Source: Neurospora tetraspora (taxonomy: Eukaryota > Ascomycota > Sordariomycetes > Sordariales > Sordariaceae). From it: a DNA stretch of 64,000 nucleotides. The notes beneath the pieces were generated by a model that saw nothing but the letters and a program-made list of their open reading frames with translations, did not search any database and was not told the DNA's origin. The translations under genes were made by a program, and so were the position numbers. This document shows, piece after piece, positions 26,059-38,483 of the stretch; within the stretch, counting starts at the first letter, position 1; each line of letters begins with the position of its first letter. The stretch covers positions 2,976,001 through 3,040,000 of the forward strand of contig NW_026944388.1 in NCBI RefSeq assembly GCF_033439725.1, written 5' to 3'.

Positions 26059-29000
26059 ATGGCGACCACGTCGAACATGTTCCTGTATTCCTTGACCATC
26101 CAGCCACCCACCGCCGTCACGCAGGCTCTGCTTGGTCAGTTCTCGGGAACCAAGGAACAGCAGATTCTTACGGCGTCTGGATCGCGTCTAACCCTCCTTC
26201 AGCCTGATCCCCGCCAGGGCAAGGTCAACACCCTGCTGTCTCATGACATCTTCGGCATCGTACGCGCCATCGCGTCGTTCCGTCTGGCCGGCAGCCACAA
26301 GGGTGAGTAGCCTCACCGTCACCTCCTCTGTTGGACAATATAGTGATTCTGGATCCGATCCCCAGGTGCTTCTGGGTAGAAGGGCTACACGCTTGGTCGC
26401 ACACCATGCGCCCAGGCCCGCGAGTCGTCTGGGGACTTGGGACTCATTGAAACTGGTAGCGGGATTGTGCTAAAACCCATGTGCCACCCAGACTACATTA
26501 TCCTCGCCACTGATTCGGGCCGTATCACGATTATCGAGTATCTCCCCAAGACGAACAAGTTCCAGCGCATCCACCTTGAGACTTTCGGCAAGTCGGGCGT
26601 CCGCCGAGTCATCCCCGGCCAGTACTTGGCCGCAGACCCAAAGGGAAGAGCCTGCCTCATTTCGTCACTCGAAAAGAACAAGCTGGTCTATGTTCTCAAC
26701 CGCAACTCACAGGCCGAGCTTACCATCTCGTCACCGCTAGAAGCCCACAAGCCAGGAGTGCTGGTGCTGTCTCTTGTTGCCCTTGACGTCGGTTACGCCA
26801 ACCCCGTCTTCGCTGCGTTGGAACTGGACTACACGGACGCGGACCAGGACCCTACGGGCCAAGCACGAGAAGAAGTCGAGACACAGCTTGTATACTACGA
26901 GCTTGATTTGGGCCTGAACCACGTTGTACGCAAGTGGTCGGATACTGTCGATCGCACTTCTTCGCTACTCTTCCAAGTACCCGGTGGCAATGACGGCCCC
27001 AGCGGTGTGTTGGTCTGCGGCGAGGAAAATGTCACATATCGGCACTCGAACCAAGAGGCGTTCCGCGTTCCTATCCCCAGACGCAGCGGCGCCACCGAGG
27101 ATCCCCAGAGGAAGCGTGTCATCGTCTCTGGCGTTATGCACAAGCTCAAGGGAAGCGCGGGCGCCTTTTTCTTCCTTCTTCAGACGGACGATGGAGATCT
27201 ATTCAAGGTCACCATTGACATGATCGAAGATAGTGACGGCAACCCCACCGGAGAGGTTAAGCGCCTGAAGATCAAGTACTTCGACACGATACCAGTAGCA
27301 ACCAGTCTCTGCATCCTGAAGAGCGGCTTCCTGTTCGCCGCTAGCGAGTTTGGAAACCATCACTTTTACCAGTTCGAAAAGCTTGGCGACGATGACGAGG
27401 AGCTCGAGTTCAGCAGCGACGACTTCCCGACAGACCCTACCGCCTCGTATAACCCGGTGTACTTTCATCCCAGGCCACTTGAAAACTTGGTCCTGGTTGA
27501 GAGCATTGACTCGATGAACCCTCAGGTTGATTGCAAGGTTGCGAATCTGACGGGTGAGGACGCGCCCCAGATCTACTCTGTCTGTGGAAGTGGTGCGCGG
27601 AGTACTTTCCGCATGTTGAAGCACGGACTCGAAGTGTCTGAAATTGTCGCTTCAGAGCTTCCCGGTACACCTTCCGCTGTATGGACGACCAAGTTGACCA
27701 AGTACGACCAGTACGACGCTTATATTGTGCTGTCATTCACAAACGGAACTTTGGTGCTCAGCATCGGCGAGACGGTAGAAGAGGTCAGCGATAGTGGTTT
27801 CTTGACTACTGCGCCCACCCTAGCTGTCCAGCAAATGGGTGAGGATGGCTTGATTCAAGTTCACCCCAAGGGTATTCGCCACATCGTCCAAGGTCGTGTC
27901 AATGAATGGCCTGCACCTCAGCATCGCTCGATTGTTGCTGCCACGGCAAACGAGAATCAGGTTGTCATCGCTTTGAGCTCTGGCGAAATTGTCTACTTCG
28001 AAATGGACTCGGATGGTTCGCTCGCCGAGTATGACGAAAAGAAGGAGATGTCGGGAACCGTCACATCGCTGAGCGTTGGTCAAGTACCGGAGGGCCTCAA
28101 GCGAAGCTCGTTCCTAGCTGTAGGATGTGATGATTGCACAGTTCGCATCCTTAGCTTGGAACCTGATTCAACGCTCGAGATGAAGTCCATCCAAGCTTTG
28201 ACAGCCGCACCCTCGGCTCTATCCATCATGTCCATGGAGGACTCGTTCGGTGGCTCCACGCTCTATCTGCACATCGGATTGCATTCGGGCGTTTACCTTC
28301 GGACAGTGCTGGATGAGGTCACGGGCGAACTAACAGACACTCGTCAAAAGTTTTTGGGCCCCAAGCCCACCAAACTCTTCCAAGTATCCGTTCAGGATCA
28401 GCCATGTGTTCTTGCGCTGAGCTCGAGGCCATGGTTGGGCTACACCGACCCAATTACCAAGGGCTTTATGATGACGCCCCTAAGTTATACCGAGCTTGAG
28501 TATGGCTGGAACTTCAGCAGTGAACAGTGCTTGGAAGGCATGGTTGGAATTCATGCCAACTACCTAAGGTCAGTTTTCCCGCACTCTCTTGGCGTCCACT
28601 TTGCTTCAAATGATGATAAAAGGGAATCCTATGCCTTCGGGTAATGAGGTAATTGATGCAATCATACATAATTGTACCAATTGTTCCTTCTGAAAACCAG
28701 CATGATACACCCATCCACTTCGTGTACGTTTATCTTCTTCACAGACACTGACATCGGCTACAGAATCTTTTCGATCGAAAAACTGGGCGATAACATGATT
28801 CAAAAATCCATTCCTTTGACTTACACACCTAAGCGCCTGATCAAGCATCCTGAACAGCCATACTTTTATACCATCGAATCCGACAATAACACCCTTCCCC
28901 CGGAGCTGCGGGCAAAACTTCTGGAGCAACAAACCAATGGTGACGCAACGATACTGCCGCCAGAGGACTTTGGATATCCCAGGGCCAAAGGCAGATGGGC

Positions 29001-30130
29001 ATCGTGCATTAGCATTATTGATCCTATCAGCGAGGAACCGAGAGTCCTCCAAAGGATTGATCTTGATAACAATGAGGCGGCAGTCAGCGCGGCCATTGTA
29101 CCCTTTGCCAGTCAAGAGGGTGAAAGTTTCTTGGTGGTCGGCACAGGCAAGGACATGGTCCTCAACCCACGTCAATTCACCGAAGGCTACATCCATGTTT
29201 ACCGATTCCATGAAGACGGCCGGGATCTGGAGTTCATCCACAAGACCCGAGTAGAAGAGCCGCCTATGGCACTCATCCCGTTCCAGGGACGTCTGCTTGC
29301 TGGCGTGGGCAAGACACTCCGCATCTACGACCTCGGTTTGAAGCAACTGCTCAGAAAAGCTCAAGCAGATGTGACGCCCACTCTCATCGTTTCCCTACAA
29401 AGCCAGGGTAACCGCATCATTGTCGGCGATCTCCAGCAGGGTATCACTTATGTCGTCTACAAGGCCGAGGGCAACAGACTTATTCCCTTTGTCGACGACA
29501 CCTTGAACCGCTGGACAAGTTGCACTACCATGGTCGACTACGATTCCGTCGCCGGCGGCGACAAGTTCGGCAACATCTACATAGTCCGCTGCCCAGAGCG
29601 CGTCAGCCAGGAAACTGACGAGCCTGGCTCGGAGATCCACCTGATGCACGCCCGCAACTACCTTCACGGCACACCCAACCGCCTGAGCCTCCAGGTCCAC
29701 TTCTACACTCAGGACTTGCCGACCAGCATCTGCAAGACCAGCCTGGTCGTCGGCGGCCAGGACGTGCTGCTATGGAGCGGTTTGCAAGGCACAGTTGGTG
29801 TCTTCATTCCCTTCGTCAGCCGCGAGGATGTCGACTTCTTCCAGAACTTGGAGAATCATATGCGCGCTGAGGACCCGCCGCTTGCGGGACGTGATCATTT
29901 GATCTACAGAGGTTACTATACCCCCGTCAAGGGCGTGATCGATGGTGACTTGTGCGAGAGGTTCAGTTTGCTGCCGAATGATAAGAAGCAGATGATTGCG
30001 GGAGAACTTGATCGCTCGGTGAGGGAAATCGAGCGCAAGATTTCGGTACGTGTTCCCCTGGCTTTGAAGATGTAGTTCACTTACTAACCTGATTTCTTCA
30101 CAGGATATCCGCACCCGGTCTGCCTTCTAA
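26059..30130 (+). CDS. rse1: Pre-mRNA-splicing factor Rse1 (SF3b subunit 3, SF3b130)
   Basis: Exons 26059-26302, 26492-28568, 28764-30045 and 30104-30130, giving 1209 residues, the usual length of the family. The protein is a three-beta-propeller scaffold of the U2 snRNP SF3b complex, acting in branch-site recognition in the nucleus. Family blocks visible are [51 protein letters not shown]-type, [16 protein letters not shown] joined to [20 protein letters not shown], and [12 protein letters not shown] near the end. The first two long introns (189 and 195 bp) carry in-frame or near-frame extensions that do not fit the family, so splicing was placed where conserved sequence joins. The final exon is only 27 bp (DIRTRSAF and stop). 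No defects seen. Confidence 0.95.
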
Positions 30131-30530
30131 ACGCCATCCATCGTCATAGGTGAGAAGTGTTGGCTGCGAGCTTATGGTTTAATGTATATGAAAACTCCTT
30201 GCAAAAGCAGCGCGTCGTTCGAAAACAGAGTTCGGGATGGATTTAAGCGCTTGTTGTAATGTTGACTTAGATTACTGCTGTTGATTCAGCTCAGGCGCTC
30301 TGGTGGTGGTTAGTGGTTTTGGCGTTTATTGTGTGTATGTCGCTGTGCTTATATCTAACGATGGAAAGAATAGACAGGCAGAATGGTATATTGCTACTAA
30401 GAGAAAAGAAAAGAGAAGGGCTATATCGCATGGCAATACACAAGATTTTGAGTACACAAAGCATGGCATCATCATAACTACCTACTGTCCAGTCCTACTA
30501 CCATCTCCCAGAATCCCCTACTTGACTAAC
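30131..30530. other. convergent intergenic region
   Basis: Between the rse1 stop codon (+) and the LysM-type gene stop codon (-). It holds the two 3' UTRs; nothing else seen. Confidence 0.6.
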
Positions 30531-31664
30531 CTACTTCCCAACCGTAGAGGCAGGAGGAACCAACCTCTTCACCCCACTTATCCACGTCCTCCCCATAACC
30601 CTCCCTTTCCCCTTCGTCGTCCCCCTCCCCTGATCCCCATCCCTCAAAGGATGTTCCCTCTCCCACCTCTCATCATCCCTCAACGCCTTCACCGCTTGCT
30701 CAACATCAAACCCACACCCCTCCAAATACAAAACCGCAACATCATAATCCGCCACTTTCGTCCTCATCATCCACTTCCTTATCTTTTTCTTTTTCTCGAT
30801 TTCTTCCTCGCTCTCCACGGGAAAAGGAGAAAGTGAAACGCCGGATGGGTTGTATTCCCCCGGGATCAAGATGGTGCGTCTACCGCGGGCGAACAAAAGC
30901 GCGGAAGAGCTGGAATGGAAAGGGGAAGAGGAGGTGGAGAGGGAGAAGAGGGGGAGGCGGTTGTGGGCGAGGAGGATGGGCAAAGGGACGGAGTAGCGGA
31001 GGGAGAGGGAGGGGAGGGTATCGTGCGGGTGGAGGTGGTGGATTGTGTCGGGTACTTTTTGGTCTTTTGATGGTTTGGGGTCTTGGGTTTCTGCTGTGGT
31101 AGGGGGGATAGCTGAGGAGGAGGATGGGAAAGGGGTGTAAGGGGGTGGTGAGGAGGATGGGGGAGGAAGAGAATTGTTGAAGGCGGTAGGGCCGGGGTAT
31201 GGTGGTGGTAGTGTGTCGTCGTCGTCGTCGTTAATGTTTTGTTCGGTTTCTGCTCGGTGATGGTGAGAGGGAGGGCGATATTTGGGACCGTGGGGGTTTA
31301 TGGGAGTAGGGTATGAAGAGGAAGATGATGATGATGATGATGGGGTCTGGCAGTAGGGACAGTAACTGCTGAAACGGGGGTTGTTCTGTTTGTTGCGCTT
31401 GGTTAGTAAACTGTCTGTCATAATCATAAACATGGCCATCAAGGTGCTTTTGCGTCGCTTGGCAGGGCGTGCTGTGCGTAGTTGTCAAAACATGACTGAC
31501 AGCTTGGTGATACTTACATATATACAGTTACCGCAAATCACTCGGCCGCAGCAACTCAATCGGCGATCGTCCGGAAGAGGTTTCTCGGTTTCCAGAACGA
31601 AGCGGGGGACCGAGGATAAAAGGGTTGCACAGGTGCAGCAGGCGTCGAGCGGTTGTTGGGCCAT
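30531..31664 (-). CDS. intracellular zinc-finger / LysM / UBA-like protein
   Basis: Exons 31664-31518 and 31385-30531 (intron GTAAGT, branch-like tactaac, acceptor ACAG), 333 residues. The N-terminus has paired cysteines (C9/C12, C39/C44/C47, then C58/C61 across the splice) suggesting a zinc-binding finger. A Ser/Pro-rich linker contains Ser and Asp homopolymers. Residues about 163-225 match a LysM fold (HHLHPHDTLPSLSLRYSV ... LLAHNRLP ... RTILIP). Near 255-290 a UBA-like helix pair is seen (DYDVAVLYLEGCGFDVEQAV ... DDERWE). There is no signal peptide, so it is not a secreted chitin-binding effector but the intracellular LysM class. An in-frame ATG at 31703 could give 13 more residues; 31664 was chosen because its context (caccATGg) is stronger. 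Confidence 0.75.
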
Positions 31665-33372
31665 GGTGGCCTTGTTGTTCTCTGCATCAAGCGGGACGAG
31701 CATCTCTCTTGTTTTACGACGAGTTCAAAACTTGAAAATCACAACTTCCCGAGTTGAAAATATGATCTTATTCAACATGGAAGGGTTAACAAATCCTCAT
31801 CAACAGCCGGTGGCGATCCTGTTTCGGAGATTGTAGGACTTACACGGCATGACGCACGAACCACCACCGGGTGGTTGACGTCGGTAATGTGGGGGCTATA
31901 TGACTTATCGATAAGAGCATCGGTAGCCGGAGGGCAGCCCCGCCTCCCCGCGCTCCGCAAGTTCGTGGGGGCACACGAGGCACGGAACGTGTTAGCGGCT
32001 CTTAGCGCTGTTAGGGACCTGTTCGTTATTTCACTTTCAGGTCGTTTCTTGAGGGGCACTGCGCAACATTTGCGCTTCCAAATATTTTCACCTCTTGGGT
32101 GAGCAGAAAATAAGAGCTCATCGATTGCGTACAACTTGCGGACTTCTAATAGATCAAGCGCCTGGTCTGAGGCGAAGTTTATCGAACCATGAATCGTGAA
32201 GCTGACGAGTCCGGTCGGCCAAGCTATCAGGCTCTTCACCAACCTCCTACCAAATCCTGCCATCTTTGCAGGATGCAGATGTCGTTTGGTGTCGTCTAGA
32301 ACTAGGGGAAGCTTCAGTTATGACATGTCTTCTAACCAGCCAGACGGCGCATTACAACTGGCCCGGATCACGATAGACATTGTCCTCGCTTCTGCAACCC
32401 GAACGGAGATTTTCTGGCGTGATACAGCTGAGCAACACGACGTCAATGCGGCCGATATGACTGACCTGCACAAGCGCAGCAGAATGGTCGAGCTCCCGGG
32501 AACTTGTGGCTTCGTAACACCTTGGGGCATGTCGAGTTTATCGAAGCTTCATGAACCGCAGTCTACGGTGTAGGCCCTTGAGTTCCAGAAGGGCCATCAA
32601 CATGGGATGTATCAAAATTAGCGTTGCTTCTAGGGCCATGACAAGAAATATCATTTTAATGATACCGAGAAGAAAGCAAAACCAGACCGGCGGTAAGCTA
32701 ATTTGTCGAGCCCTATCACCAAGCTAATTTAGAGGAAGCAAGGTGAAGTAGCATCGGCGAATCAGCCGTCGGTTCCAAAGGTGTGCCTGGGTCGCCATTG
32801 CCCTTGCTTTTCATGTTACCCTAGGGAGAGCGAGAGAGGAGGCAGCTAAAGAGCAGAGAGAAAAGCAGAAGCTGAACCAAGCATCATGGCCGGGCCCGTC
32901 CTCCACGCTTGATGAGTGGTTCGCTTGGAGCAAAAGTTCTCCAGATCCTAGAGAGTTGCTGGGAATCGTTGTGGGGTAGCAAGCTATGGCACACGGCGTA
33001 TATACATGGGTAGGTATAGTCAATGGGATACAGCATGAAGATATGTACACTACTGCGCAGAAGACGGTGGGGTTGGGTTCCGAGACGACGGGATAGATCT
33101 CGATTCCACTTGCTCCCCCCGGCTCATGGTCGTAGAAACGGGCCCGAGGCTGTGTTCCCGGTTATGTAACGGGCGGAGTTCGGGGACCTATGAGTTCGGG
33201 GACCTATGCCTACGGATAGATATTTATGTCAAAAGCAGTCGTCTCGAGGTTTTGTGAAAGCTAGGTAGCTGAAGCTTGCTCTTTCTCTTTTTATTCCACC
33301 ACTCTCCCACGCCTTCCTAGCTTTCGGGTTTCTCAACCCTCTCACAGATCTACATCACCAACCTCATATATC
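31665..33372. promoter_or_regulatory. divergent intergenic region, LysM-type gene and esterase
   Basis: 1.7 kb between two outward-facing genes, so it must contain both promoters. A CT-rich patch (33270-33350) precedes the esterase start. Short ORFs within it are not protein-like. No RNA gene or repeat recognised. Confidence 0.5.
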
Positions 33373-34356
33373 ATGGCGGTAAGATTGCCCGTGTATAAAC
33401 CGAGCAAGAAACGAGGAATTACGATCCTAAACGATAATACGACAGGTCTCATATCCCCAAATTGTACTCTTTGGCGATTCCCTGTTCCAGGGTGCGGCAA
33501 GTCTTGAGGACGGCTTCTGTTTCCAAGCCGCGGTCCAACAGCGTAAGTGTTCCTCTCAGCTGCTCACGGGTCTCATATGCTCAAAGTCTTCTAACTCACT
33601 TCCAGAGGTTATTCGCCGATATGACGTTGTCAACCGTGGTCTCTCCGGCTACAACACCTCCAATGCCCTGAAAGTCCTACCCCAGATCTTCTCTCCGCCG
33701 GGTCCGGGCGTGCCCAAGCTTGCCTACCTTGTAAGTTTACACTCCGTTATCTTATGATGAACTTGGTCTAATCAAGGAGCAAGTTCATTCTCCTCGGCGC
33801 CAACGATGCCGCCCTTCCTCAGCCTGTCAACAACCAGCACGTCCCCCTAGACAAGTACAAGCAGAACCTTGTCTCCATCATCACCCACCCCAACATTGCC
33901 GCCCACAACCCCAAGATCTTCCTCGTCACGCCCCCACCCCTCGACGAGCTGAAGACGTCCGAGTATGACCTCGGCGTTCGCAAGCACCGCGTCAGCGCCT
34001 CCTACTCCGAGGCCGTCCGCCAAGTGGCCGCCGAGCACTCAGTCGGCTTAATCGATCTCTGGAAGGCCGTCATGGACTATGCCATCTCCAAGACGCCCGG
34101 GTTTGAGAGGTCCAAGGGTAACTTGGGCGATCCCGAGACGGGGGAGAGGGGACATCTGGAGAGCTTGTTGCCAGATGGATTACATTTGAGCGCGGAGGCG
34201 TATCGGGTCTTTTACGATGTGGTGAAGCCGCATCTGGGTCAGGAGTGGGAGGGGACGAAGGATGAGGAGAGGGTTGGATATGTGTTGCCGGACTGGAGGG
34301 TGGCGCCTTGGCTGGAGGAGGACGTGTTGAAGCCTTGGTGTTGTACCAAGATATGA
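33373..34356 (+). CDS. iah1: GDSL/SGNH esterase, isoamyl acetate-hydrolysing type
   Basis: Four exons: 33373-33378 (only ATG GCG), 33446-33542, 33606-33730 and 33784-34356, giving 266 residues. SGNH blocks are visible: block I FGDSLFQ with the nucleophile Ser, a Gly in NRGLSGYNT (block II), GAND (block III Asn) and the Asp/His pair in DGLHLS (block V). The length, and the order and spacing of the blocks, fit the cytosolic isoamyl-acetate-hydrolysing esterase (Iah1) family, which cleaves short acyl esters; the actual substrate is inferred. The six-base first exon rests on family conservation (the MA-VSYPQIVLFGDS pattern) and good splice sites. No signal peptide. Nothing is broken. Confidence 0.88.
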
Positions 34357-36356
34357 GGTTGTTGGGGGATAAGTAATAATGCTAATTTTACGGGTCAGAG
34401 TTCTGAGGACTCGGTTCCAATCCCAAATTGTGAGTTGAAATCATTTGAAGAATCGTGTTAATCGTTGTGGGGATATGATGATAGTTGAGACTTTAATGGT
34501 GTTGTGGGGGGAGCTAAGCTAGGGTAGCTGTCATGGCGGGGCATCATAATGTGCACTTTATGTCATTTGACGTCGGCTTATTTCGATGCTCTTCGGGCTT
34601 GAACGGTGTATGACATGGACTGTTGAAAAATGAAAAAGTGAGGGTAAAGCCAAGTTGGTATTGACATTCAGGGCAGGACGATGGCATTGCTCTTCGTGAT
34701 CTTAAACGGGATGGACAAGATGGGATTAAAGGAGGAGGTTGGCGGCGTGTGTAAGTGGGAAAACATACCATAAATTCGACATGCCGCCACCGCCGTCGAC
34801 ATGTGAGACTGCCGCCCGTGCTCTGCCGGCCTCCAATGCCCCGAACTGAATTCCCAGTGAGTTTATTAGTCATCCGGCCAGCGTTCACAAAGTCGAATGC
34901 CCCTGCCTTGGGTGCTTCGCTTGGCCTGCCTTCCATGGGATGAGTGCCGTCCAGCCGTCGCCCACCGTGGGACCTGGAGTGGGAGTGTCGGGTGGTTGCA
35001 GCTTGATGAGCATCATTGGGCAGGAGCAGCCTATCAATCGCCCTTGCCGCGGACATATCCATTGAGCACTGCGCATTTCTTCCCAGTGCGGCTTGACAAG
35101 CAGCAGGCACCTCAGTCCCGTCCTGAGCCGTCCCGCAGGCTGGAGAACCCGCCGAAAGAACTCCACCGAAACCGTCCACGACGAGCCTTGTCTCGCCCAG
35201 CGCAACGGCGTCTTCTTTTCCAATTGCACCTTGTCCGGATTCTCCATCTTCTGCTCGCACGCACCACCTCAACAGTTCTCAACTGAAGGGACACACGCAC
35301 CAAAACACGCACCGCACACACAACGTCGAGCCAATTCAGACCTTGACTTTTTCTTTATCTTCAAAACGGACCACGCCGTCAAAGGCCTCGAAACAGCTTC
35401 CTCTATAGCGCACTCGCATCCCCAACCTCTTGTTTGCATTCCGCCGAGCACTAGAGTGTAGCAGTATCCTTCGGTTCCGCAATCCAAAGACGTCGGGCCA
35501 ACGCCGGCCTCATCCCTCCACTGATCATCGCGTCCCATCCTTCCCGTCGACCCCCGATCACCGCTCCCGCCAGACGTGCACTTGACGTTTGTTCACTAGA
35601 CGCCATCGAAGCTTTGCCCAAAACCGTTCCCCAATTCTCTCTTGGGTGAAATAGGCCGAACGACATTCACGCCCAAGCTCCACCTGCGGCCATACCCAGT
35701 CTGTCTCTGGTGGATCGAGAATACTCTCAAATCTCGAATTCGCTCGCTACTCCCGCGTCAACCCAACTCCCCTCGACATCTCTTCCTGGCATCACCGCGA
35801 GCCTTGCTATTTGGTGTTTCCTTGACAATCCCTCCTACCGCGCTCGTTCGTGGTGCTGGTCCCTGTTCAACGCCATATACGTCTGTCGACTCCCCTTGGC
35901 GGCCAGCAGCCCCAATTTCGCAGCACCTCGACAACAGTCCAAACCCGAACCCCTCACGCTTCCGCTATCAGCTCAGTGCCTCCAACGCCACCCAAAATTG
36001 TACAAGCAAAAAGTCTTACGTTGGTAGTGTCTGGCGAAGGATACACTCAGGTGTGTGGGAACCATTGCACAAGACCACGGTGGTCCTTTGCGGGCGATGA
36101 GGGGGAGGGTGGACCTCGATATCTGAATTACAAACAGGGTCGAGGTCATATCAAGACGGCCTCCAGCTTGCGACAGGCACAGTCATACACCAGTAAATAC
36201 GCTTGAAAGGTCATAGTCAACATAGGAGTTGCGACCCATCCTTTCCTTGGTTCACCCTAATTCTATTTCCCGATCCCTCCAGTCCGCCAGCTACATTGGG
36301 CACATATATCCAACGTCGACAATTCGCGATCACTCCCCCGTCCTCACCATCTGGGC
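34357..36356. promoter_or_regulatory. 2 kb intergenic region with a CT-rich leader
   Basis: Holds the esterase 3' UTR and, from about 35.0 kb onward, C/T-rich sequence leading to the start codon at 36357. Probably promoter and long 5' leader, possibly with a leader intron. Open frames on both strands here are not protein-like. Confidence 0.5.
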
Positions 36357-38483
36357 ATGGATCCGCGCTTCATTGTCACCCGCGAAGAACTATACGATGT
36401 CCAGATGGACTTGAAGCGCCTTCATTCCATCCAGCATCAGCACTCGGAGCGGTTACGATTGTTGGAAAAACGCCAGGCTGACGATGCCGCCTTGAAGTCT
36501 GTTTGGAGTTCGCCGTTCCCAAGTATGCTCGGGACTACAACCCCTCAGCATGGTCAGACTTTCGCAGCTCATGATAGTCCTTTCGTCAATCAGGGCTTCA
36601 CTAACAACACTTCAGGGCCAGTTCACTTGCCAGCCAACGATTTGTTTGACGACCTTGACGAGCAGGGCCAGAACTTGCTTGGTAGACTGCACCTTGAGCC
36701 TGAAGACGAGCCTATACGACGAGGGGCAGCATCGAGGGCGAATAGTGTGCGGTTCGATGAAAGCGCTCTGCATGGATGGGGCGGCCATCATGGCACCCGT
36801 CACTCGACCGAATATGGCTTGACGCGCCCTGGAAGTGGCATGGGAGGCCATCCGATGACTGAGCGCTCTTCGTCTCACAAGTCTGATGGGAGGCATAGCT
36901 CTGCCGGCCATTCTGTTCATTCAGTGCATTCCAACGCCTCTGGCCGAGCTAGCAGTCTCGGTCTTGACACCAACTTCTCGATTGGTGGCATGGAGGATGA
37001 CTCTCCCGTTGATGTCCCGGAACCTCCTCCAGGGTTCTTTTATCTGGGCGCAGCTCCGTCGATCATCCGCTGTTGCTTGACTGATAACATCACCAACAAA
37101 GGGTTGCTCTATGCTGTCGTCTGCACTGGTTCTCAAAAGTCAACAGTGGACTATAGTGTGGTCAAAGACCTGCACCTAACCAACCAAATGCAAAGAGGAA
37201 CGGACGGCATTTACAGGATCGATCTTCCGGTTTACCTTACCGAAGCTAGAGTCATTCAGTCCAACTCTAGGTCTGTCAGCCCGATTCACCCACTGCCGCC
37301 CAGCATCACATGTTCTTTTGAAGTGACAGGCATGGACCAACCAGAAACTCCTGAAACCAGAAAGAGCATTCGCGTCTTCATCGGTAACCACACGTTGAGG
37401 TTGCATAGTGCGGACCTTCTGCTTTCTCAGAACTCCATGACCTTGTATGGCACCGGCCGGGACAAACTTTCTGTACCTTTTGTTCGACCCGAGGATGATG
37501 CGGTGTTCAAGAATCTTGCAGTCACCAATATGGCCCCTGGGCATAAGCCTAAGCTGAACGCTGCCGCGCCCGAGTTTGTTGCTGGTGACAGAGTCGCGAA
37601 ACCGTCGGCCAAAGGCAACGAAGAACCGATCCCCAAGCAAAATGGAGATATCGCCTCGGAGGGAGCACTGTTGTCCCCTGTGAGGTCGCCTAGTCAACCA
37701 GTCAGGACCACCACTGAGACAACTAGCACATCATCTGAAGAGGGTGGAGAGTATGAGAAGGAGCAACCTCAACAGCAGCAACAGCAACAGCAGCCGCCGC
37801 CACCGCCGCCTGCTCCAGCCGATCCTGTAGTCCCTGAAGACGTCTCCAAAGACGGTGCCAAAGAAAATGCTACGCCCACATCAACGACCGATACCGCTCG
37901 CCGGGAACCTAGCGCGGCCATCAGGACTCCGTGGAGACAAACGGCTGCCAGTCTTGCCGACAAGGAAAGTACCCCGCTGAGCGGCTACCAGCCAGCTGCA
38001 AGGGGTCGCAGTATGAAGATCTTACGGCCGACGAAGATATCCTCCATTAGCAGCATTAGCACTGTCGGTCCAAACTCGCCGTCGACTACCCGGTCAACGG
38101 GTGCGTTCGAATCTCCCTCCATTCCGCGGTCTAACGGAACCGATCTGCGACGGACCAAGGGCTCAACAGCTAGCGCGGCGGCGGCGGAAGGCAGTCAGAG
38201 CAGCACTAGCAGTCCCACGGTAGGCAGTTGGGGTCCCTCCAAACGCAGTCTGAGCACCAGTGCTAGCGCTTCCAACCTTGGAAACTTGGAAGGTGGCAAG
38301 GGCATTGAGACTAGGGAGCAAAGGTCCTCGTCACTGGCAACCACGGTGGGCAGTCCCATGCATCAGGATGGACTCAAGACGCCGACAGCTCCCAGATCGG
38401 CCACGAATCCTCTTGGTAGTGCATCTGCTTTTGCCTGGATGGGGAATAAAACGACGGGTAAGGCGTCTGCCAGCCCGTTCTAG
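36357..38483 (+). CDS. conserved fungal protein with degenerate retropepsin-like domain
   Basis: Single exon, 708 residues. Residues about 1-45 form a charged, probably coiled segment (LYDVQMDLKRLHSIQHQHSE). The central part (about 225-390) is the conserved core: PPGFFYLGAAPSIIRCCL, AVVCTGSQKSTVDYSVV, then VFIGNHTLRLHSADLLLSQN. This layout resembles the DDI1/retroviral aspartic-protease fold, with a TGS-type loop followed by a hydrophobic strand and later IG...LRLH, but the residue before TGS is Cys where active enzymes have Asp. Fold assignment is my inference. The C-terminal third is low complexity, with a Gln run followed by a Pro run (37771-37812) and a long Ser/Thr/Pro tail, so likely disordered. 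I recognise the family as a widespread, uncharacterised ascomycete protein; function unknown. Confidence 0.8.
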   Translation: MDPRFIVTREELYDVQMDLKRLHSIQHQHSERLRLLEKRQADDAALKSVWSSPFPSMLGTTTPQHGQTFAAHDSPFVNQGFTNNTSGPVHLPANDLFDDLDEQGQNLLGRLHLEPEDEPIRRGAASRANSVRFDESALHGWGGHHGTRHSTEYGLTRPGSGMGGHPMTERSSSHKSDGRHSSAGHSVHSVHSNASGRASSLGLDTNFSIGGMEDDSPVDVPEPPPGFFYLGAAPSIIRCCLTDNITNKGLLYAVVCTGSQKSTVDYSVVKDLHLTNQMQRGTDGIYRIDLPVYLTEARVIQSNSRSVSPIHPLPPSITCSFEVTGMDQPETPETRKSIRVFIGNHTLRLHSADLLLSQNSMTLYGTGRDKLSVPFVRPEDDAVFKNLAVTNMAPGHKPKLNAAAPEFVAGDRVAKPSAKGNEEPIPKQNGDIASEGALLSPVRSPSQPVRTTTETTSTSSEEGGEYEKEQPQQQQQQQQPPPPPPAPADPVVPEDVSKDGAKENATPTSTTDTARREPSAAIRTPWRQTAASLADKESTPLSGYQPAARGRSMKILRPTKISSISSISTVGPNSPSTTRSTGAFESPSIPRSNGTDLRRTKGSTASAAAAEGSQSSTSSPTVGSWGPSKRSLSTSASASNLGNLEGGKGIETREQRSSSLATTVGSPMHQDGLKTPTAPRSATNPLGSASAFAWMGNKTTGKASASPF

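Noticed and set aside
28606-29364. 252-codon minus-strand ORF
   Set aside because: Antisense to conserved rse1 coding sequence; no protein-like features.
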